A stretch of DNA of 64,000 bases from Myxococcaceae bacterium (GCA_016793095.1 JAEUJQ010000036.1:1-64000), one strand, 5' to 3'. Shown: positions 53,744 through 63,764, counted from the first letter of the stretch. Made by a program: numbers and translations. Notes: a model not told the origin generated them from the letters alone.

Positions 53744-56422
53744 TCACGGACACGTCCAGAAGGAGATGTCGGAGTTGATGTTGCCCGTGTTGCCGTTGTC
53801 CCGCTGGTACTTCGGCCACGGCGCCTGGTTGTCGAGGCCTGGTGAGTCCACCAGCACCGCCCGCAGCGTCGCCGTCGCCCCACTCCTCGTCAGCACGTAC
53901 AGCACCCCCAGCGCACGCCCACAGTCCTTCGCCCCCGCCCCTGTCCGGTACACATCCAGGGCTGCCTGCGCCACAAAGCCAATGCCGGCGCCCAGCGTCG
54001 CATCCCACACCGCCGCCAGTGTTGCTGAGTCGCGCACGTACAAGCGTCCCGTCTCGCCCAGCACATAGACGCGGCCGCCAGCTCCAAGCACGGGCGTCGT
54101 GCCCTGCGTAGACACGGCGCCCGCCAGCATCACGATTGTCGGCGCCCCGAAGCCCGAAGTGCTGGAGTAGCTCGCTCGCACCAGCGTCTCGTCGGACGTG
54201 CCCCAGACGAAAAATCCACTCCCGTAGGCTGCTGGCCCGCTGTTGGCTGCGGCCACCGAGTCGAAAGACATGCCCGCATCAAGAGTCGCCGTCGAAGACA
54301 CCACGTAGAGACTCCCATTACCAACAATTCCTCCTCCTCCTACACGTCCCGTACCAGCAAAGAAGAGGCCTCGCACCTGCGTGCCGCTGGGTGCGAAGAA
54401 TTCTCCCTGGCCACTCCACGGCTGCATCTCAGGCAGTTGTGACTTCCACAGGCGGGAGGCTGACGACGAGGCGACGAAGGCCTCGATGCTGCTGGACTGC
54501 GCCTGGACGGCGAGAGAGGTGTAGGCGGTTGAGGCTGTCGGCAAGCCCGGCAGCGTTCGGCCCTCGCACACCCCCGCTACCGCCGACTCGAGTCGCCCAT
54601 TCCTGCTGCCCAGGGCCACTTCCATCCCGCCATCCACCGTCGCCAACGCCAGGTCTCCTGTGAAGAGGGGCGGTGACAACTGCTGCTGAATACAGCTCGT
54701 CAGGCCTCCTGCGCCGCCGGCCACGCCAAAGGACTGGAGCTGGGTCGATGCCGTTGCGCCGGTCCCGCTCGCAGTAGCCACCCACACCTCCGTCGCCCCC
54801 ACCACCGGGCCCGCTGTCACCGTCCCGCTCGTCACCGCCTCCCACGCACTCGTCCCGTCGGCCCTGGTGGCCACCACCCGCCCCGCCCCGCCAGGCCTGT
54901 CCTGCACCGCCGCCACCACCAGCCCCGCCCGACTGACGGCCACCGGCTGAACTGGAACGAATTGGCTTGTGAGGCTGATGTCCCTCGCCCACCGCCACCT
55001 CGTCACCTCAAACGGCATCGACATCCCCGGCATCGCCTGGTTCCCCGCCCTGTCCCGCGCCCCCGTCACCGTCAGCACCAACCCCGTCGCCCTCAGCCCA
55101 TTCACCGGCACCTGCGAAAAGTCCACCGCGAAGCAGAAGCACCGACTCAGCGCCCCGGCCCCCGTGTCCACGCACGAGGCGCACGCCCCCGACATCACCT
55201 GCGACACCGCCGCCGTCGGCACTCCGGCCACCATCCCCGTCGTCACCGCGTCCACCGGCGACAGCGCGTCCGTCACCGTCACCGCGACGTTCGCCACCTC
55301 GTCCTTCTTCCATGCACCCACCGCCGCTGAGTCCACCTCGTGCCCGGCCCGGGTCGGCGCCACCGGCACCGTCACCGCCACCGTCGGCGGCGTCCCGTCC
55401 CACGTCACCGTCCGGCTCGCCGTCAGCGTCGCCACCCCCGCCGCCGGCCACCCCGCCGTCAGCAGCTTCGGCCCGTCAGGCCCCATCAACGCCACCCACC
55501 CCTCGTACCGTGCCGGCCTCTCCCCCGCCGCCGTCACCAGCACCAGGTTCGCGCTCGCGCCCCCGTCCACCGGCAGCCTCGTCGGCACCACCACCCCCGC
55601 GTCCGCGTCCAGCGTCACCACCGCCAGGAAGCCCGCGTCCGCTGGCCCGCGCACCAGCCCGTCATTCCCCGGCGACACCCACGCCACCGCACCCCTGAGC
55701 GTCTCGCACTGCCCTCCCGTCGTCGTCGGCCGGCACGTCTGGTACGGCGCGCAATTCAACGCCGCCCCGGCGCACTCCACGAAGCCGACGTCCCTCGACA
55801 CCTCGAGGCCTCCGGCCCACCCCACCGTCACCTGCCCCGCGCCGGCTGCCATCCTCCCCGCCAACGTCCCCGCCACCCCGCTCGCCACCGTCGTCGTCGC
55901 GCCCCAGTCTCCCGCCACCGGAATCATCGGCGCCGCCCCGGGCCACGGCCCTCCATCGGGCAGCTGCAGCGTCGCCAACACCGCCACCGCCCCGCCCGCG
56001 TCGTACTGGCCGCCCTCCACCGGCTGCGTCACCTCCAGCCGCCCCGCCACGCACACCTCCCCCACGCACACCGCCCACGGCTGGCACCCCGGCACGCACC
56101 CGGCCATTCCGCCGCCCGTCATTCCGCCGCCCGTCATGCCGCCGCCGCCCGTCATTCCGCCGCCCGTCATCCCGCCGCCCGTCATTCCCCCGCCCGTCAT
56201 TCCTCCCGACGTCCCGCCGCCGCCCGTCATGCCTCCCGAGGAGCCTCCCGCCGAGCCGCCGCCAACGCCTCCGCCAGCGGTCCCTCCGTCGGGCCTGGCC
56301 TCGCACAGCTTCTGCGCGCCGCAGAACTGCCCGGCGCCGCAGTCGGCGTCCGTCATGCACTCGCGCGCACAGATGCAGCCGCTCACCGACGCCACCGCGA
56401 ACATCAGCCACAGCCGCTTCAT
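53744..56422 (-). CDS. repeat-linker lipoprotein with C-terminal beta-propeller-like region
   Basis: The 892-residue product has a lipobox at Cys16 (ASVSGC), a Cys-rich patch (CICARECMTDADCGAGQFC), and then a tract of Met-Thr-Gly-Gly-Gly repeats (about residues 64-106). Another Cys-rich stretch follows (CVPGCQPWAVCVGEVC, about 108-123). The rest is beta-rich, ending in propeller-like repeats ('VAAVQDRPGGAGRVVATRAD', 'VYVLGETGRLYVRDSATLAA'). Its start overlaps the stop of the membrane-protein gene by four bases (ATGA), making it the last gene of the kinase operon. I cannot assign a family; it may be a surface receptor or adhesin. Confidence 0.78.
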   Translation of the reverse strand: MKRLWLMFAVASVSGCICARECMTDADCGAGQFCGAQKLCEARPDGGTAGGGVGGGSAGGSSGGMTGGGGTSGGMTGGGMTGGGMTGGGMTGGGGMTGGGMTGGGMAGCVPGCQPWAVCVGEVCVAGRLEVTQPVEGGQYDAGGAVAVLATLQLPDGGPWPGAAPMIPVAGDWGATTTVASGVAGTLAGRMAAGAGQVTVGWAGGLEVSRDVGFVECAGAALNCAPYQTCRPTTTGGQCETLRGAVAWVSPGNDGLVRGPADAGFLAVVTLDADAGVVVPTRLPVDGGASANLVLVTAAGERPARYEGWVALMGPDGPKLLTAGWPAAGVATLTASRTVTWDGTPPTVAVTVPVAPTRAGHEVDSAAVGAWKKDEVANVAVTVTDALSPVDAVTTGMVAGVPTAAVSQVMSGACASCVDTGAGALSRCFCFAVDFSQVPVNGLRATGLVLTVTGARDRAGNQAMPGMSMPFEVTRWRWARDISLTSQFVPVQPVAVSRAGLVVAAVQDRPGGAGRVVATRADGTSAWEAVTSGTVTAGPVVGATEVWVATASGTGATASTQLQSFGVAGGAGGLTSCIQQQLSPPLFTGDLALATVDGGMEVALGSRNGRLESAVAGVCEGRTLPGLPTASTAYTSLAVQAQSSSIEAFVASSSASRLWKSQLPEMQPWSGQGEFFAPSGTQVRGLFFAGTGRVGGGGIVGNGSLYVVSSTATLDAGMSFDSVAAANSGPAAYGSGFFVWGTSDETLVRASYSSTSGFGAPTIVMLAGAVSTQGTTPVLGAGGRVYVLGETGRLYVRDSATLAAVWDATLGAGIGFVAQAALDVYRTGAGAKDCGRALGVLYVLTRSGATATLRAVLVDSPGLDNQAPWPKYQRDNGNTGNINSDISFWTCP
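56106..56232 (-). repeat. 15-bp coding tandem repeat (MTGGG units)
   Basis: Eight to nine contiguous in-frame units encode MTGGG, with a few shorter or altered copies (GTSGG). The period and the codons kept are like those of the SAAGG array at 1-540, although the sequences differ. Confidence 0.8.
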
Positions 56423-57372
56423 GGCAACTCTCCCGTCACGAAGACCGCGGCGCCGCCCGGCAGCGGCCCTGCAGTCACCACCGGCCTGGCTGGCTCCGGC
56501 GCCAGCAGCCACACCACCAGCCCCGCCACGCCCGCGCCCAGCCCGACCGCGCCCAACGTCGCGCCGATCGTCTGCATCGTCGTCGCCGACCGCGCCTGCG
56601 CCGCCTGAGCCGCGCCGCTGCCCGCCTTGAGCGAGCCGTCGTCATTCAACACCGCCGAGGCCTGTCCCCGCCCGATGAGCAGCAACACCCCGCCACCCGC
56701 GAGCAGCGCTCCGCCCGACACCGCCGTGACGAGGCCGACCGTCTTGAGCGGGCTCGCCTCCAGCGGCGGAGGCGGAGGCGGCGGCAGCTCGCTCACCCCC
56801 GCGTCCGGCGGCGCGACCACCGCCACCGCCACGCCTGCGTCGACGACGGCCGGCGGATCCACCGGGCGGGTCGCCACCTCGCGGGTGACTGGCAACGTGC
56901 CCGGGTCCAGCTGCTTCACCAGCTGCTCGAGCGCCTGCTTGACCTGCGCGCTCCACCCCACGTTCGCCGCCTTCGCCACCCGCGCTGACACCGTGGGCCG
57001 AACGACCTTGCCGTCATCACGCACGATGCGCCCCACCGCCACGACGTCTCCCTTCACGGTCGTGTCGATGCTCGTGTAGAGGCCGTAGAGCGAGCCCGCC
57101 TTCACGGCGAACTGCGAGACGCACGCGTCTTCGGTCGCGCAGTCCTGCCGCCGCAGCTCGGTCCACGCCTTCTCCAGCTTGCCGGTCGGAGGCGTCGTCG
57201 TGCCGGCGTTCCGGGCGATGCGCTTGAGCGCGCCGTTGAGCTCGTCCTGATCGGCTGGCTTCATCGACGCCGGCGGGCGGACGAACTCGATGGGCAGCGC
57301 GGCGAGATCCACGGCCTGCGCGTGGCTCAGCGTCGCGACCACGAGGATCACTGCAGTGAGTGTTCTCTTCAA
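56419..57372 (-). CDS. secreted or membrane protein in kinase operon, TTG start
   Basis: The start is TTG at 57372, overlapping the kinase stop (TTGA), so coupling supports it over any ATG. The 317-residue product begins with a signal sequence (residues 1-19), followed by a mostly hydrophilic region with 'CATEDACVSQFAVKAGS' around 70-86. A Pro-rich/DAG linker (about 180-210) comes next. Two hydrophobic segments (about 215-240 and 265-290) near the C-terminus suggest membrane insertion. I do not recognise a family. It is the middle gene between a Ser/Thr kinase and a surface lipoprotein, so it may transmit a signal across the envelope. Confidence 0.75.
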   Translation of the reverse strand: MKRTLTAVILVVATLSHAQAVDLAALPIEFVRPPASMKPADQDELNGALKRIARNAGTTTPPTGKLEKAWTELRRQDCATEDACVSQFAVKAGSLYGLYTSIDTTVKGDVVAVGRIVRDDGKVVRPTVSARVAKAANVGWSAQVKQALEQLVKQLDPGTLPVTREVATRPVDPPAVVDAGVAVAVVAPPDAGVSELPPPPPPPLEASPLKTVGLVTAVSGGALLAGGGVLLLIGRGQASAVLNDDGSLKAGSGAAQAAQARSATTMQTIGATLGAVGLGAGVAGLVVWLLAPEPARPVVTAGPLPGGAAVFVTGELP

Positions 57373-58874
57373 CGGGTCCCCACGATGGCGAATTGGAGGT
57401 CTGCCAGCAGCTTCTCGGCCTTGAGGCACTGCTCCTGATCCTGCGCGTTGACGATGAGCCGGCTCAGCGGCGGCTCGAGCCGATCGTACGTCGCAGCGTG
57501 CGCGTCGTTGGGCGCCGCGAGCGACCCCAGCTCCTTGAGCGTGCGCTCCATGCGATCCCGCCACTTCGCGTCTGGCGTGCAGTCCTTCAGCTTCGGCCTC
57601 GGCGCCTCGACGTGTCGAATCGGACTCAGCGGAACGAGCGGATCTTCCACCTCGGGCGCGCCAGCGTCCTCAGCGGCGGCCACCACGGCCACCGGTTCGA
57701 GCGGTGGGTCCGGCGGGCGCACGACGAGCGGCGGCGGCTCGGGCGGGGTGTTGGGCGCGGGGGGCGGCTTGCCCGGCCACAGCAGCAGCGCTCCCAGGCC
57801 GAACAGCGCGAGGAGCGCCACCACGATGAGCGGCCGACGGTCAGGCTTCACGCTCGCCGAGAGCTCTCCCGTCGAAGGGACCGGCGCGACCGGCGCGACC
57901 GGCCCGGTGACCGTCTCGACCTTCGCCGGCGGCGGCGGCAGGCGCTGCGTCGGGAGCGAGCGCAGATCGACGCCCGGTCGCGTCTTGTTCTCGTCGAGGA
58001 GGGCTCCGAAGCGCTCGAGCTGCCGCGCGACGTCCTGCGCGTGCTGGGGCCGGGCCTTCGGCGCCTTCTGCATCAACCCGGAGATCAGGTCGTCGAGCTC
58101 GGTGAGCCCGGTGCTGGTCCGCGGCACGGGCGCCTGCACGTGCGCGGCGCAGATCTCCTCGACCGTGCCGTCGTATGGCGGCTCGCCCTCGAGCAGCTCG
58201 AAGAGGATGCAGCCGAGCGAGTACAGGTCGGTCGCCGACGTCACCTCGGACTGCAGGCTCGCGACCTCGGGCGACACGTAATACGGCGTGCCCTCGAGCG
58301 TCGGCTTCGAGCCCTTTCCAGCGGCGAGCCCGAAGTCGATGAGCTTCAGCCAGTCCACCGTGCCCGCCGCCTCGCTCGACAGGCTGAACATGATGTTGTC
58401 CGGCTTGAGATCGCGGTGGACGATGCCGTGCTCGTGAACCGCAGCGAGCGCGAGGCCGATCGCGTGCCCCAGCCGCACCGCGACGCCAGGCTCGACCAGC
58501 GGCTGCCCCACCGTGCCCTGCCGCCTGCGCAGCTCGTCCATCCACGTGGTGAGCGTCTTGCCCTTGAGCAGCTCGGTGACGATGAAGATCGAGTCGCCGA
58601 TCTCGCCCTTGTCGGTGATCGTCAGCACGCGCGGGTGGTGAATGCGCGCGAGCTTGTCAGCCTCGTCCAGCATGCGGCGCCGGGCCACCTCTTCCGAGGC
58701 GTGCAGCACCTTCACCGCGACCTGCCGGTTCAGCTGCTGATCCACCGCCTCGAAGACCGAGCCGTTCCCGCCCCGGCCGAGGCGCCGCTCGATGCGGTAG
58801 CGGCCGCCGACGATCTGCCCCGCGGGCAACAACGGCTGGCTGTCGGAGGCGGGCACGCTCGTCGCCTCAGCCAT
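57369..58874 (-). CDS. membrane Ser/Thr protein kinase (Hanks type)
   Basis: The 501-residue protein has a complete kinase domain (about 25-300): glycine loop GRGGNG (33-38), Lys55, 'HRDLKPDN' (153-160), DFG (180-182), and SPE (201-203) instead of APE. A Pro-rich linker leads to one membrane helix (about 345-365). A Pro-rich segment and a helical C-terminal domain (about 420-501) lie outside, perhaps as sensor. It phosphorylates Ser/Thr in unknown targets. It is the first gene of a three-gene operon with overlapping starts and stops. The 160 bases upstream (58875-59034) separate it from gatB and should hold the promoter. Confidence 0.92.
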   Translation of the reverse strand: MAEATSVPASDSQPLLPAGQIVGGRYRIERRLGRGGNGSVFEAVDQQLNRQVAVKVLHASEEVARRRMLDEADKLARIHHPRVLTITDKGEIGDSIFIVTELLKGKTLTTWMDELRRRQGTVGQPLVEPGVAVRLGHAIGLALAAVHEHGIVHRDLKPDNIMFSLSSEAAGTVDWLKLIDFGLAAGKGSKPTLEGTPYYVSPEVASLQSEVTSATDLYSLGCILFELLEGEPPYDGTVEEICAAHVQAPVPRTSTGLTELDDLISGLMQKAPKARPQHAQDVARQLERFGALLDENKTRPGVDLRSLPTQRLPPPPAKVETVTGPVAPVAPVPSTGELSASVKPDRRPLIVVALLALFGLGALLLWPGKPPPAPNTPPEPPPLVVRPPDPPLEPVAVVAAAEDAGAPEVEDPLVPLSPIRHVEAPRPKLKDCTPDAKWRDRMERTLKELGSLAAPNDAHAATYDRLEPPLSRLIVNAQDQEQCLKAEKLLADLQFAIVGTR

Positions 58875-59034
58875 GACACACGCTCCAGAGGCGCGACTGC
58901 CGCGCGCGCGCCGTCCGAGGAGTTCCGCGACTGAGCCGAGAGGAGACGCTCACGAGGTGGGAGTCATACCACCGCCAGCCCGACCGCAAGAACGTTCTCC
59001 CCATCCCGGCGGCGGCCGTCGAGGCGCTTCGACC

Positions 59035-60468
59035 TCACCCGCGCAGCTTCTCGACGAGCAGCTCGTTGATGCGCTTCGGGTTGCCCTTGCCGCCGAGCTT
59101 CTTCATCACCTGGCCGACGAAGTAGCCGACGATCTTCGTGTTGCCGCCGCGGTAGCTCTCGACGTTCTTCGGGCTCTCGGCCATGGCCTGCGCGATCGCC
59201 TCGAGCAGCGGCCCGTCGTCGTTCACCTGCGCGAGGCCCTTCTCGGCGATGATGACGGCCGGGTCCTTCCCGGTGGCGAACAGCTCGGCGAAGACCTCCT
59301 TCGCCCCGGGGCCCGACAGCACGCCGCCCTTCACCGCCTGGAGGAGCGCGGACAACTGCGCGGGCGTGAACTTCACCTGCGCGACCGTCGTCTTCGTCTC
59401 GTTGAGCAGCCGCGACAGCTCGCCCATGAACCAGTTCGACACCTGCTTCGCGTCGCCGGCCGCCTCGACGCAGCGCTCGAAGAAGTCGCTCATCGCGCGA
59501 TCGGCCGTGAGCACGCCGGCGTCGTAGGCCGGCAGCCCGAGGGCCTGCAGGTAGCGGCGCCGGCGCGCCCGCGGCAGCTCGGGCTGCTTCGCGCGCTCGG
59601 CGGCGATGCGCTCCTTCGTGAGCACGAGCGGGGGCAGATCGGGCTCGGGGAAGTACCGGTAGTCGTGCGCGTCCTCCTTCGAGCGCATGCTGCGCGTCTC
59701 GCCCCGCTGCGGATCGAACAGGCGCGTCTCCTGCTCCACCTTCTCGCCGCGCTCGATCAGCTCGACCTGCCGCGTCGCCTCGAGCTCGATCGCCTGCTTG
59801 ATGAAGCGGAACGAGTTCAGGTTCTTCAGCTCGCAGCGCGTGCCGAACGTCGCGCTGCCCTTCGGCATCACCGACACGTTGGCGTCGCAGCGGAAGGAGC
59901 CCTCCTCGAGGTTGCCGTCGTTCACGCCGATCCACACCAGCACGTCGCGCAGGGCCTTCAGGTACTCGACGGCGTCGTCGGCGCTGCGCAGGTCGGGCTC
60001 CGAGACGATCTCGAGCAGCGGCGTGCCGGCGCGGTTCAGATCGACCAGCGACGCGCCCGCCTCGTGCACCAGCTTGCCCGCGTCCTCCTCCATGTGAATG
60101 CGCGTGAGCCGCACCGCCTGCTCGCCCCCGGGCGTGTCGAACACCACGCGCCCGCCGAGGCAGATGGGGAACTCGTACTGGGTGATCTGATAGCCCTTCG
60201 GCAGGTCCGGGTAGAAGTAGTGCTTGCGCGACCACTCGCTGCGCTCGGCGATCCGGCACTCGAGCGCGAGCCCGGTACGGATCGCCAGCTCGACCGCGCG
60301 CTCGTTCAGCACCGGCAGCACGCCCGGCAGGCCGAGGCAGACGATCGACGTGTGGGCGTTGGGCTCGCCGCCGAACGACGTGGACGCGCCCGAGAAGAGC
60401 TTGCTCGTGGTGAGCAACTGGGCGTGCACCTCGAGGCCGATGACGAGCTGGAAGTCGGCGCGTGGCAT
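59035..60468 (-). CDS. gatB: aspartyl/glutamyl-tRNA(Asn/Gln) amidotransferase subunit B
   Basis: The 477-residue protein is GatB, which activates misacylated Glu-tRNA(Gln) or Asp-tRNA(Asn) in the GatCAB complex. The N-terminal 'VIGLEVHAQLLTTSKLFS', 'GLPGVLPVLNERAVELAIRT' and 'RKHYFYPDLPKGYQITQY' are family signatures. The C-terminal helical YqeY-like tail is complete. gatA ends one base upstream of this start, and the order on the minus strand is gatC-gatA-gatB. Confidence 0.96.
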   Translation of the reverse strand: MPRADFQLVIGLEVHAQLLTTSKLFSGASTSFGGEPNAHTSIVCLGLPGVLPVLNERAVELAIRTGLALECRIAERSEWSRKHYFYPDLPKGYQITQYEFPICLGGRVVFDTPGGEQAVRLTRIHMEEDAGKLVHEAGASLVDLNRAGTPLLEIVSEPDLRSADDAVEYLKALRDVLVWIGVNDGNLEEGSFRCDANVSVMPKGSATFGTRCELKNLNSFRFIKQAIELEATRQVELIERGEKVEQETRLFDPQRGETRSMRSKEDAHDYRYFPEPDLPPLVLTKERIAAERAKQPELPRARRRRYLQALGLPAYDAGVLTADRAMSDFFERCVEAAGDAKQVSNWFMGELSRLLNETKTTVAQVKFTPAQLSALLQAVKGGVLSGPGAKEVFAELFATGKDPAVIIAEKGLAQVNDDGPLLEAIAQAMAESPKNVESYRGGNTKIVGYFVGQVMKKLGGKGNPKRINELLVEKLRG

Positions 60469-60469
60469 C

Positions 60470-61915
60470 TCACGGCCCTCCCTTCGGCGTCAGCGAGAGC
60501 GCGAGGTCGGCCTCCAGCGCCGCCGCCACGCGCAGCACCGTCGCCTCGTCGAACGCGCGCCCGAGCAGCTGCGCGCCGATCGGCAGCCCCGACGACGAGA
60601 CGCCGCACGGCAGCGAGAGCCCGGGCAGGCCGGCGAGGTTGCAGGGCAGCGTCAGCACGTCCATCAGGTACATCGCGAGCGGGTCGTCGAGCTTCTCGCC
60701 CAGCTTCCACGGCAGCACCGGCGACGTCGCCGACAGCACCACGTCGACGCGCTGGAACACCTCGTCGAAGTCGCGGCGGATCAACGTGCGCACCTGCTGC
60801 GCCTTCCGGTAGTACGCGTCGTAGTAGCCCGACGAGAGCGCGAAGGTGCCGAGCATGATGCGGCGCTTCACCTCGGGCCCGAAGCCCTCCTCGCGGCTCT
60901 TCTCGTAGAGCTCCTTCAGGCTCTTCACGTCCTTCGCGCGGTGGCCGTAGCGCACGCCGTCGTAGCGGCCCAGGTTCGACGACGCCTCGCAGGGGGCGAT
61001 GACGTAGTAGGTCGCGAGCGCGTGGGGCGTGTGCGGCAGCGAGACGTCCACGACGGTCGCGCCCAGGGCCTCGAGCCGCTTCGCCGCCGCCCGCACCGAC
61101 GCGGCGATCCCGGCCTCCATGCCCTCGACGAAGTACTCGCGCGGCAACCCGACGCGCAGGCCCTTCACGCCGGCGCGCAGCGAGGCTCGCCAGGCCGTCG
61201 GCGTCGCGTCTGACGAGGTGGAGTCGTTCGCGTCGAAGCCCTCGATGGCCGAGAGCAGCAGCGCCGCGTCCTCCACCGTTCGCGCGAGCGGACCGACCTG
61301 ATCGAGCGAGCTGGCGAAGGCGATGACCCCCGCTCGCGAGACGCGCCCCCAGGTGGGCTTGAGGCCGACGAGGCCGGTGAAGGCCGCGGGCTGGCGAATG
61401 GAGCCGCCGGTGTCGGTGCCGAGCGCGCCGTACGAGAGCCCCGCCGCGACCGCCGCCGCCGAGCCGCCCGACGAGCCCCCCGGCGTGCGCGCGGGATCGA
61501 ACGGGTTCTTCGACCTCTGGAAGGCGCTGTTCTCGGTGGACGAGCCCATGCCGAACTCGTCGAGGTTGTTCTTCCCCAGGATGACCGCGCCCGCCTGCTT
61601 GAGCCGGGCCGTCACCGTCGCGTCGTACGGCGGCCGGAAGCCCTCGAGCATTCTCGAGCCGGCGGTGGTGACGAGCCCCTCGGTGAGGATGTTGTCCTTG
61701 AGCGAGAGGGGAACGCCGTCGAGCACGCCCAGCGGGGCCCTGCGCGCGCGCCGCTCGTCCGACGCCTTCGCCGCCGCCAGCGCGCCAGCCTCGTCCACCG
61801 CGAGGAATGCCCCGGTCGGGTCCGACGTCGCGCGGGCGAGGCAGTCGCGCGTCACCGCCTCGGCCGTCGTCTTCCCCGCCTCCAGGGCCGCGGCCAGCTC
61901 GACGATCGTCTTCAT
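60470..61915 (-). CDS. gatA: aspartyl/glutamyl-tRNA(Asn/Gln) amidotransferase subunit A
   Basis: The 481-residue amidase subunit releases ammonia from glutamine and passes it to GatB. The Ser-cisSer-Lys triad is intact: Lys73 (SLKDN), Ser148 (PGGSSGGS), Ser172 (DTGGSIRQP). Its ATG overlaps the gatC stop by four bases, and its stop is one base from gatB. Confidence 0.96.
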   Translation of the reverse strand: MKTIVELAAALEAGKTTAEAVTRDCLARATSDPTGAFLAVDEAGALAAAKASDERRARRAPLGVLDGVPLSLKDNILTEGLVTTAGSRMLEGFRPPYDATVTARLKQAGAVILGKNNLDEFGMGSSTENSAFQRSKNPFDPARTPGGSSGGSAAAVAAGLSYGALGTDTGGSIRQPAAFTGLVGLKPTWGRVSRAGVIAFASSLDQVGPLARTVEDAALLLSAIEGFDANDSTSSDATPTAWRASLRAGVKGLRVGLPREYFVEGMEAGIAASVRAAAKRLEALGATVVDVSLPHTPHALATYYVIAPCEASSNLGRYDGVRYGHRAKDVKSLKELYEKSREEGFGPEVKRRIMLGTFALSSGYYDAYYRKAQQVRTLIRRDFDEVFQRVDVVLSATSPVLPWKLGEKLDDPLAMYLMDVLTLPCNLAGLPGLSLPCGVSSSGLPIGAQLLGRAFDEATVLRVAAALEADLALSLTPKGGP

Positions 61916-62199
61916 TCGAGCACCTTCGGGATCGCGAAGCTGGTGCCTGACACCTCCGGGGCGTTCGCCAGCGCGGCCTTCGTGCCCACCTCGCCCGAGA
62001 CCGCGTCGGGCCGAAGGTGCGCCGCCGAGGGGTTGACCGACGAGGTGGGCGGCACGTTCGAGGTGTCGACCTGCGCGAGCGCATCGACCGCGTCGAGGAT
62101 CGCCGAGAGCTGCTGCCGGTACGTCGTCACCTCACCGGGCGTGAGCGCGAGCCGCGCGAGCTTCGCGACGTGCAGCACCTGCTGTTCCGTCAGCTTCAT
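61912..62199 (-). CDS. gatC: aspartyl/glutamyl-tRNA(Asn/Gln) amidotransferase subunit C
   Basis: The 95-residue subunit is typical in size. '[20 protein letters not shown]' at the N-terminus and '[10 protein letters not shown]' near 55-70 are GatC features. It stabilises GatA and GatB. It is the first of the three gat genes and lies 19 bases after the zinc-ribbon gene. Confidence 0.95.
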   Translation of the reverse strand: MKLTEQQVLHVAKLARLALTPGEVTTYRQQLSAILDAVDALAQVDTSNVPPTSSVNPSAAHLRPDAVSGEVGTKAALANAPEVSGTSFAIPKVLE

Positions 62200-62218
62200 G
62201 GAGCGCCTTCTAGCGCTC

Positions 62219-63613
62219 CTACTTGAGGCGCTCGATGGCGTTCTTCGCGACGTTCGCCTCGGAGCCCGTGGGGTGCTCGTCGAGGTAGCGCTGGTAGTAC
62301 TCGATGGCCTTCGCCTTCTTGCCCTGCGCCTTCTGCACCTCGGCCATGCCCATGATCGCGGGCCCGTACTTGGAGTTGATGCGCAGCGCCTGCTCGAACG
62401 AGGCCTCGGCCTGCAGCATCTGTCCCATGTCGAAGAGCGCGAAGCCGCGGCCGACGACGGGCTCGACCCGATCGGGCTTCAGATCGGCGGCCTTGCCGTA
62501 GAAGTTGAGCGCGGCCTGGGGCTTCTCGGCGTCACGCAGCGCGTCGCCCCGCTCGAGGTAGTAGTCGTACGACTTGCCGGGTGGGGGACCGCCGCCGCTG
62601 GCGACCGCCTTCACGCCTGCGTCCACCGTCACGCCTGCGTCCACGACGACGCCCGCGTCCACCTCGACCCCTGCGTCCGCTCCTCCGTCCGCGCCGGCGT
62701 CAGCCTGGGCCGCCTCGAGCGCACGCTGGCGGGCCTCGTCTTCGGCCTTCTGCCGCGCGGCCTCCTGCTCGGCCTTCACCCGGGCCTCTTCGGCAGCGGC
62801 GGCCGCGGCGCGCTCCTTCGCCACCCGCTCTGCCTCGGCCTTCGCCTTCTGCTCGGGCTCGTAGAAGCCGAAGTAGTAGCCAGCGCCTCCGCCGATGAGC
62901 AGGCCGCCGAAGATCAGCACGGCCCACTTCATCCCGCCCCCGCCGACGGCCTTCTCGAGCTCCTTCTCGTCGATGGGCTCGGGCGGTGGTGGCGGCCTCG
63001 GCAGGGGCTTCGGTTCGGGTGGCAGCGGCGTGGAGAACGCCGGCCCCTTGATGGTCTCTTTGAGCGGCTCGGGAGGCGGCACGCTCGGCGCTGGCGGCGG
63101 CGGCGGCACCGAGAAGCGGGGCTCTTTCCACGTGTCCGTCAGGCCCTTGCCCTGGTTCGCCAGCACCTGCGGGGTGATGGCGGGCAGGTCGACCTGGCTC
63201 GCCCGGATCGCCTCGTAGGCCCTGCCCTTCGCGGCGTCTTCGACGACCTGGAAGAAGCTGGCCAGCTCGGGGATGTCGCCGAGCCGCTTCCACGTCTCGC
63301 CCGTCAGCGAGATCTCGTCATCACGGGTGACCTTGCCCTCGATGATCCACTTCTGGAGCGTGGTGAGCTCACGGCACAGGTACGTGTTGCCGTTGGGCTG
63401 GCGCACCCGCCACTCGCGGTGCCCGGCGGTGGGCGGCAGCGGGGCCGAGGCGATCGCCTGGTCCTCGCGCACCGGCAACGTCATCACCAGCGACTTCTTC
63501 TTCACGCGGAAGACGTGCTGGCACTCCGAACACTTGACGGTCACGCCGTCGTCGGTGACGCGAGCCTCGTCGAGCTCGTATTCGGACTGACAACGGGGAC
63601 ACCGGACGTCCAT
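62219..63613 (-). CDS. zinc-ribbon/GYF-like/membrane/TPR protein
   Basis: The 464-residue protein starts with an MJ0042-type zinc ribbon (CPRC...CSEC, Cys5/8/28/31). A GYF/DUF4339-like domain follows (about 65-125, 'REWRVRQPNGNTYLCRELT'), then a Pro-rich linker, one membrane helix (about 225-250), a charged helix and a DAG/VDAG repeat (about 305-340). It ends with TPR repeats (about 345-464). A zinc ribbon plus a GYF-like domain ahead of a membrane helix is also the N-terminal plan of the myxobacterial motility protein GltJ/AgmX, but there is no TonB-like tail here. It lies 19 bases ahead of gatC, probably in the same transcript. Confidence 0.8.
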   Translation of the reverse strand: MDVRCPRCQSEYELDEARVTDDGVTVKCSECQHVFRVKKKSLVMTLPVREDQAIASAPLPPTAGHREWRVRQPNGNTYLCRELTTLQKWIIEGKVTRDDEISLTGETWKRLGDIPELASFFQVVEDAAKGRAYEAIRASQVDLPAITPQVLANQGKGLTDTWKEPRFSVPPPPPAPSVPPPEPLKETIKGPAFSTPLPPEPKPLPRPPPPPEPIDEKELEKAVGGGGMKWAVLIFGGLLIGGGAGYYFGFYEPEQKAKAEAERVAKERAAAAAAEEARVKAEQEAARQKAEDEARQRALEAAQADAGADGGADAGVEVDAGVVVDAGVTVDAGVKAVASGGGPPPGKSYDYYLERGDALRDAEKPQAALNFYGKAADLKPDRVEPVVGRGFALFDMGQMLQAEASFEQALRINSKYGPAIMGMAEVQKAQGKKAKAIEYYQRYLDEHPTGSEANVAKNAIERLK

Positions 63614-63706
63614 GAGGGCCTCGACCGTAGATCAGGCCTCCGTGCGCCCCAAACGCAACATTCGCGCTCCCCGCCTTTGGGCAGCGGCGAATCGGCGGTC
63701 GAAAAA

Positions 63707-63734
63707 TTGCCCGATCCGACCCCCTCCCTACACT
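63707..63734 (+). promoter_or_regulatory. sigma-70-type promoter for the FtsK-like gene
   Basis: TTGCCC (63707-63712) and TACACT (63729-63734) are separated by 16 bases. The start codon of the FtsK-like gene lies about 30 bases further on. It stands out because the immediately upstream sequence is unusually AT-rich (GAAAAATTG). Confidence 0.45.
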
Positions 63735-63764
63735 CCGCAACATCTCGATCCAGAGGTGTTGGTG

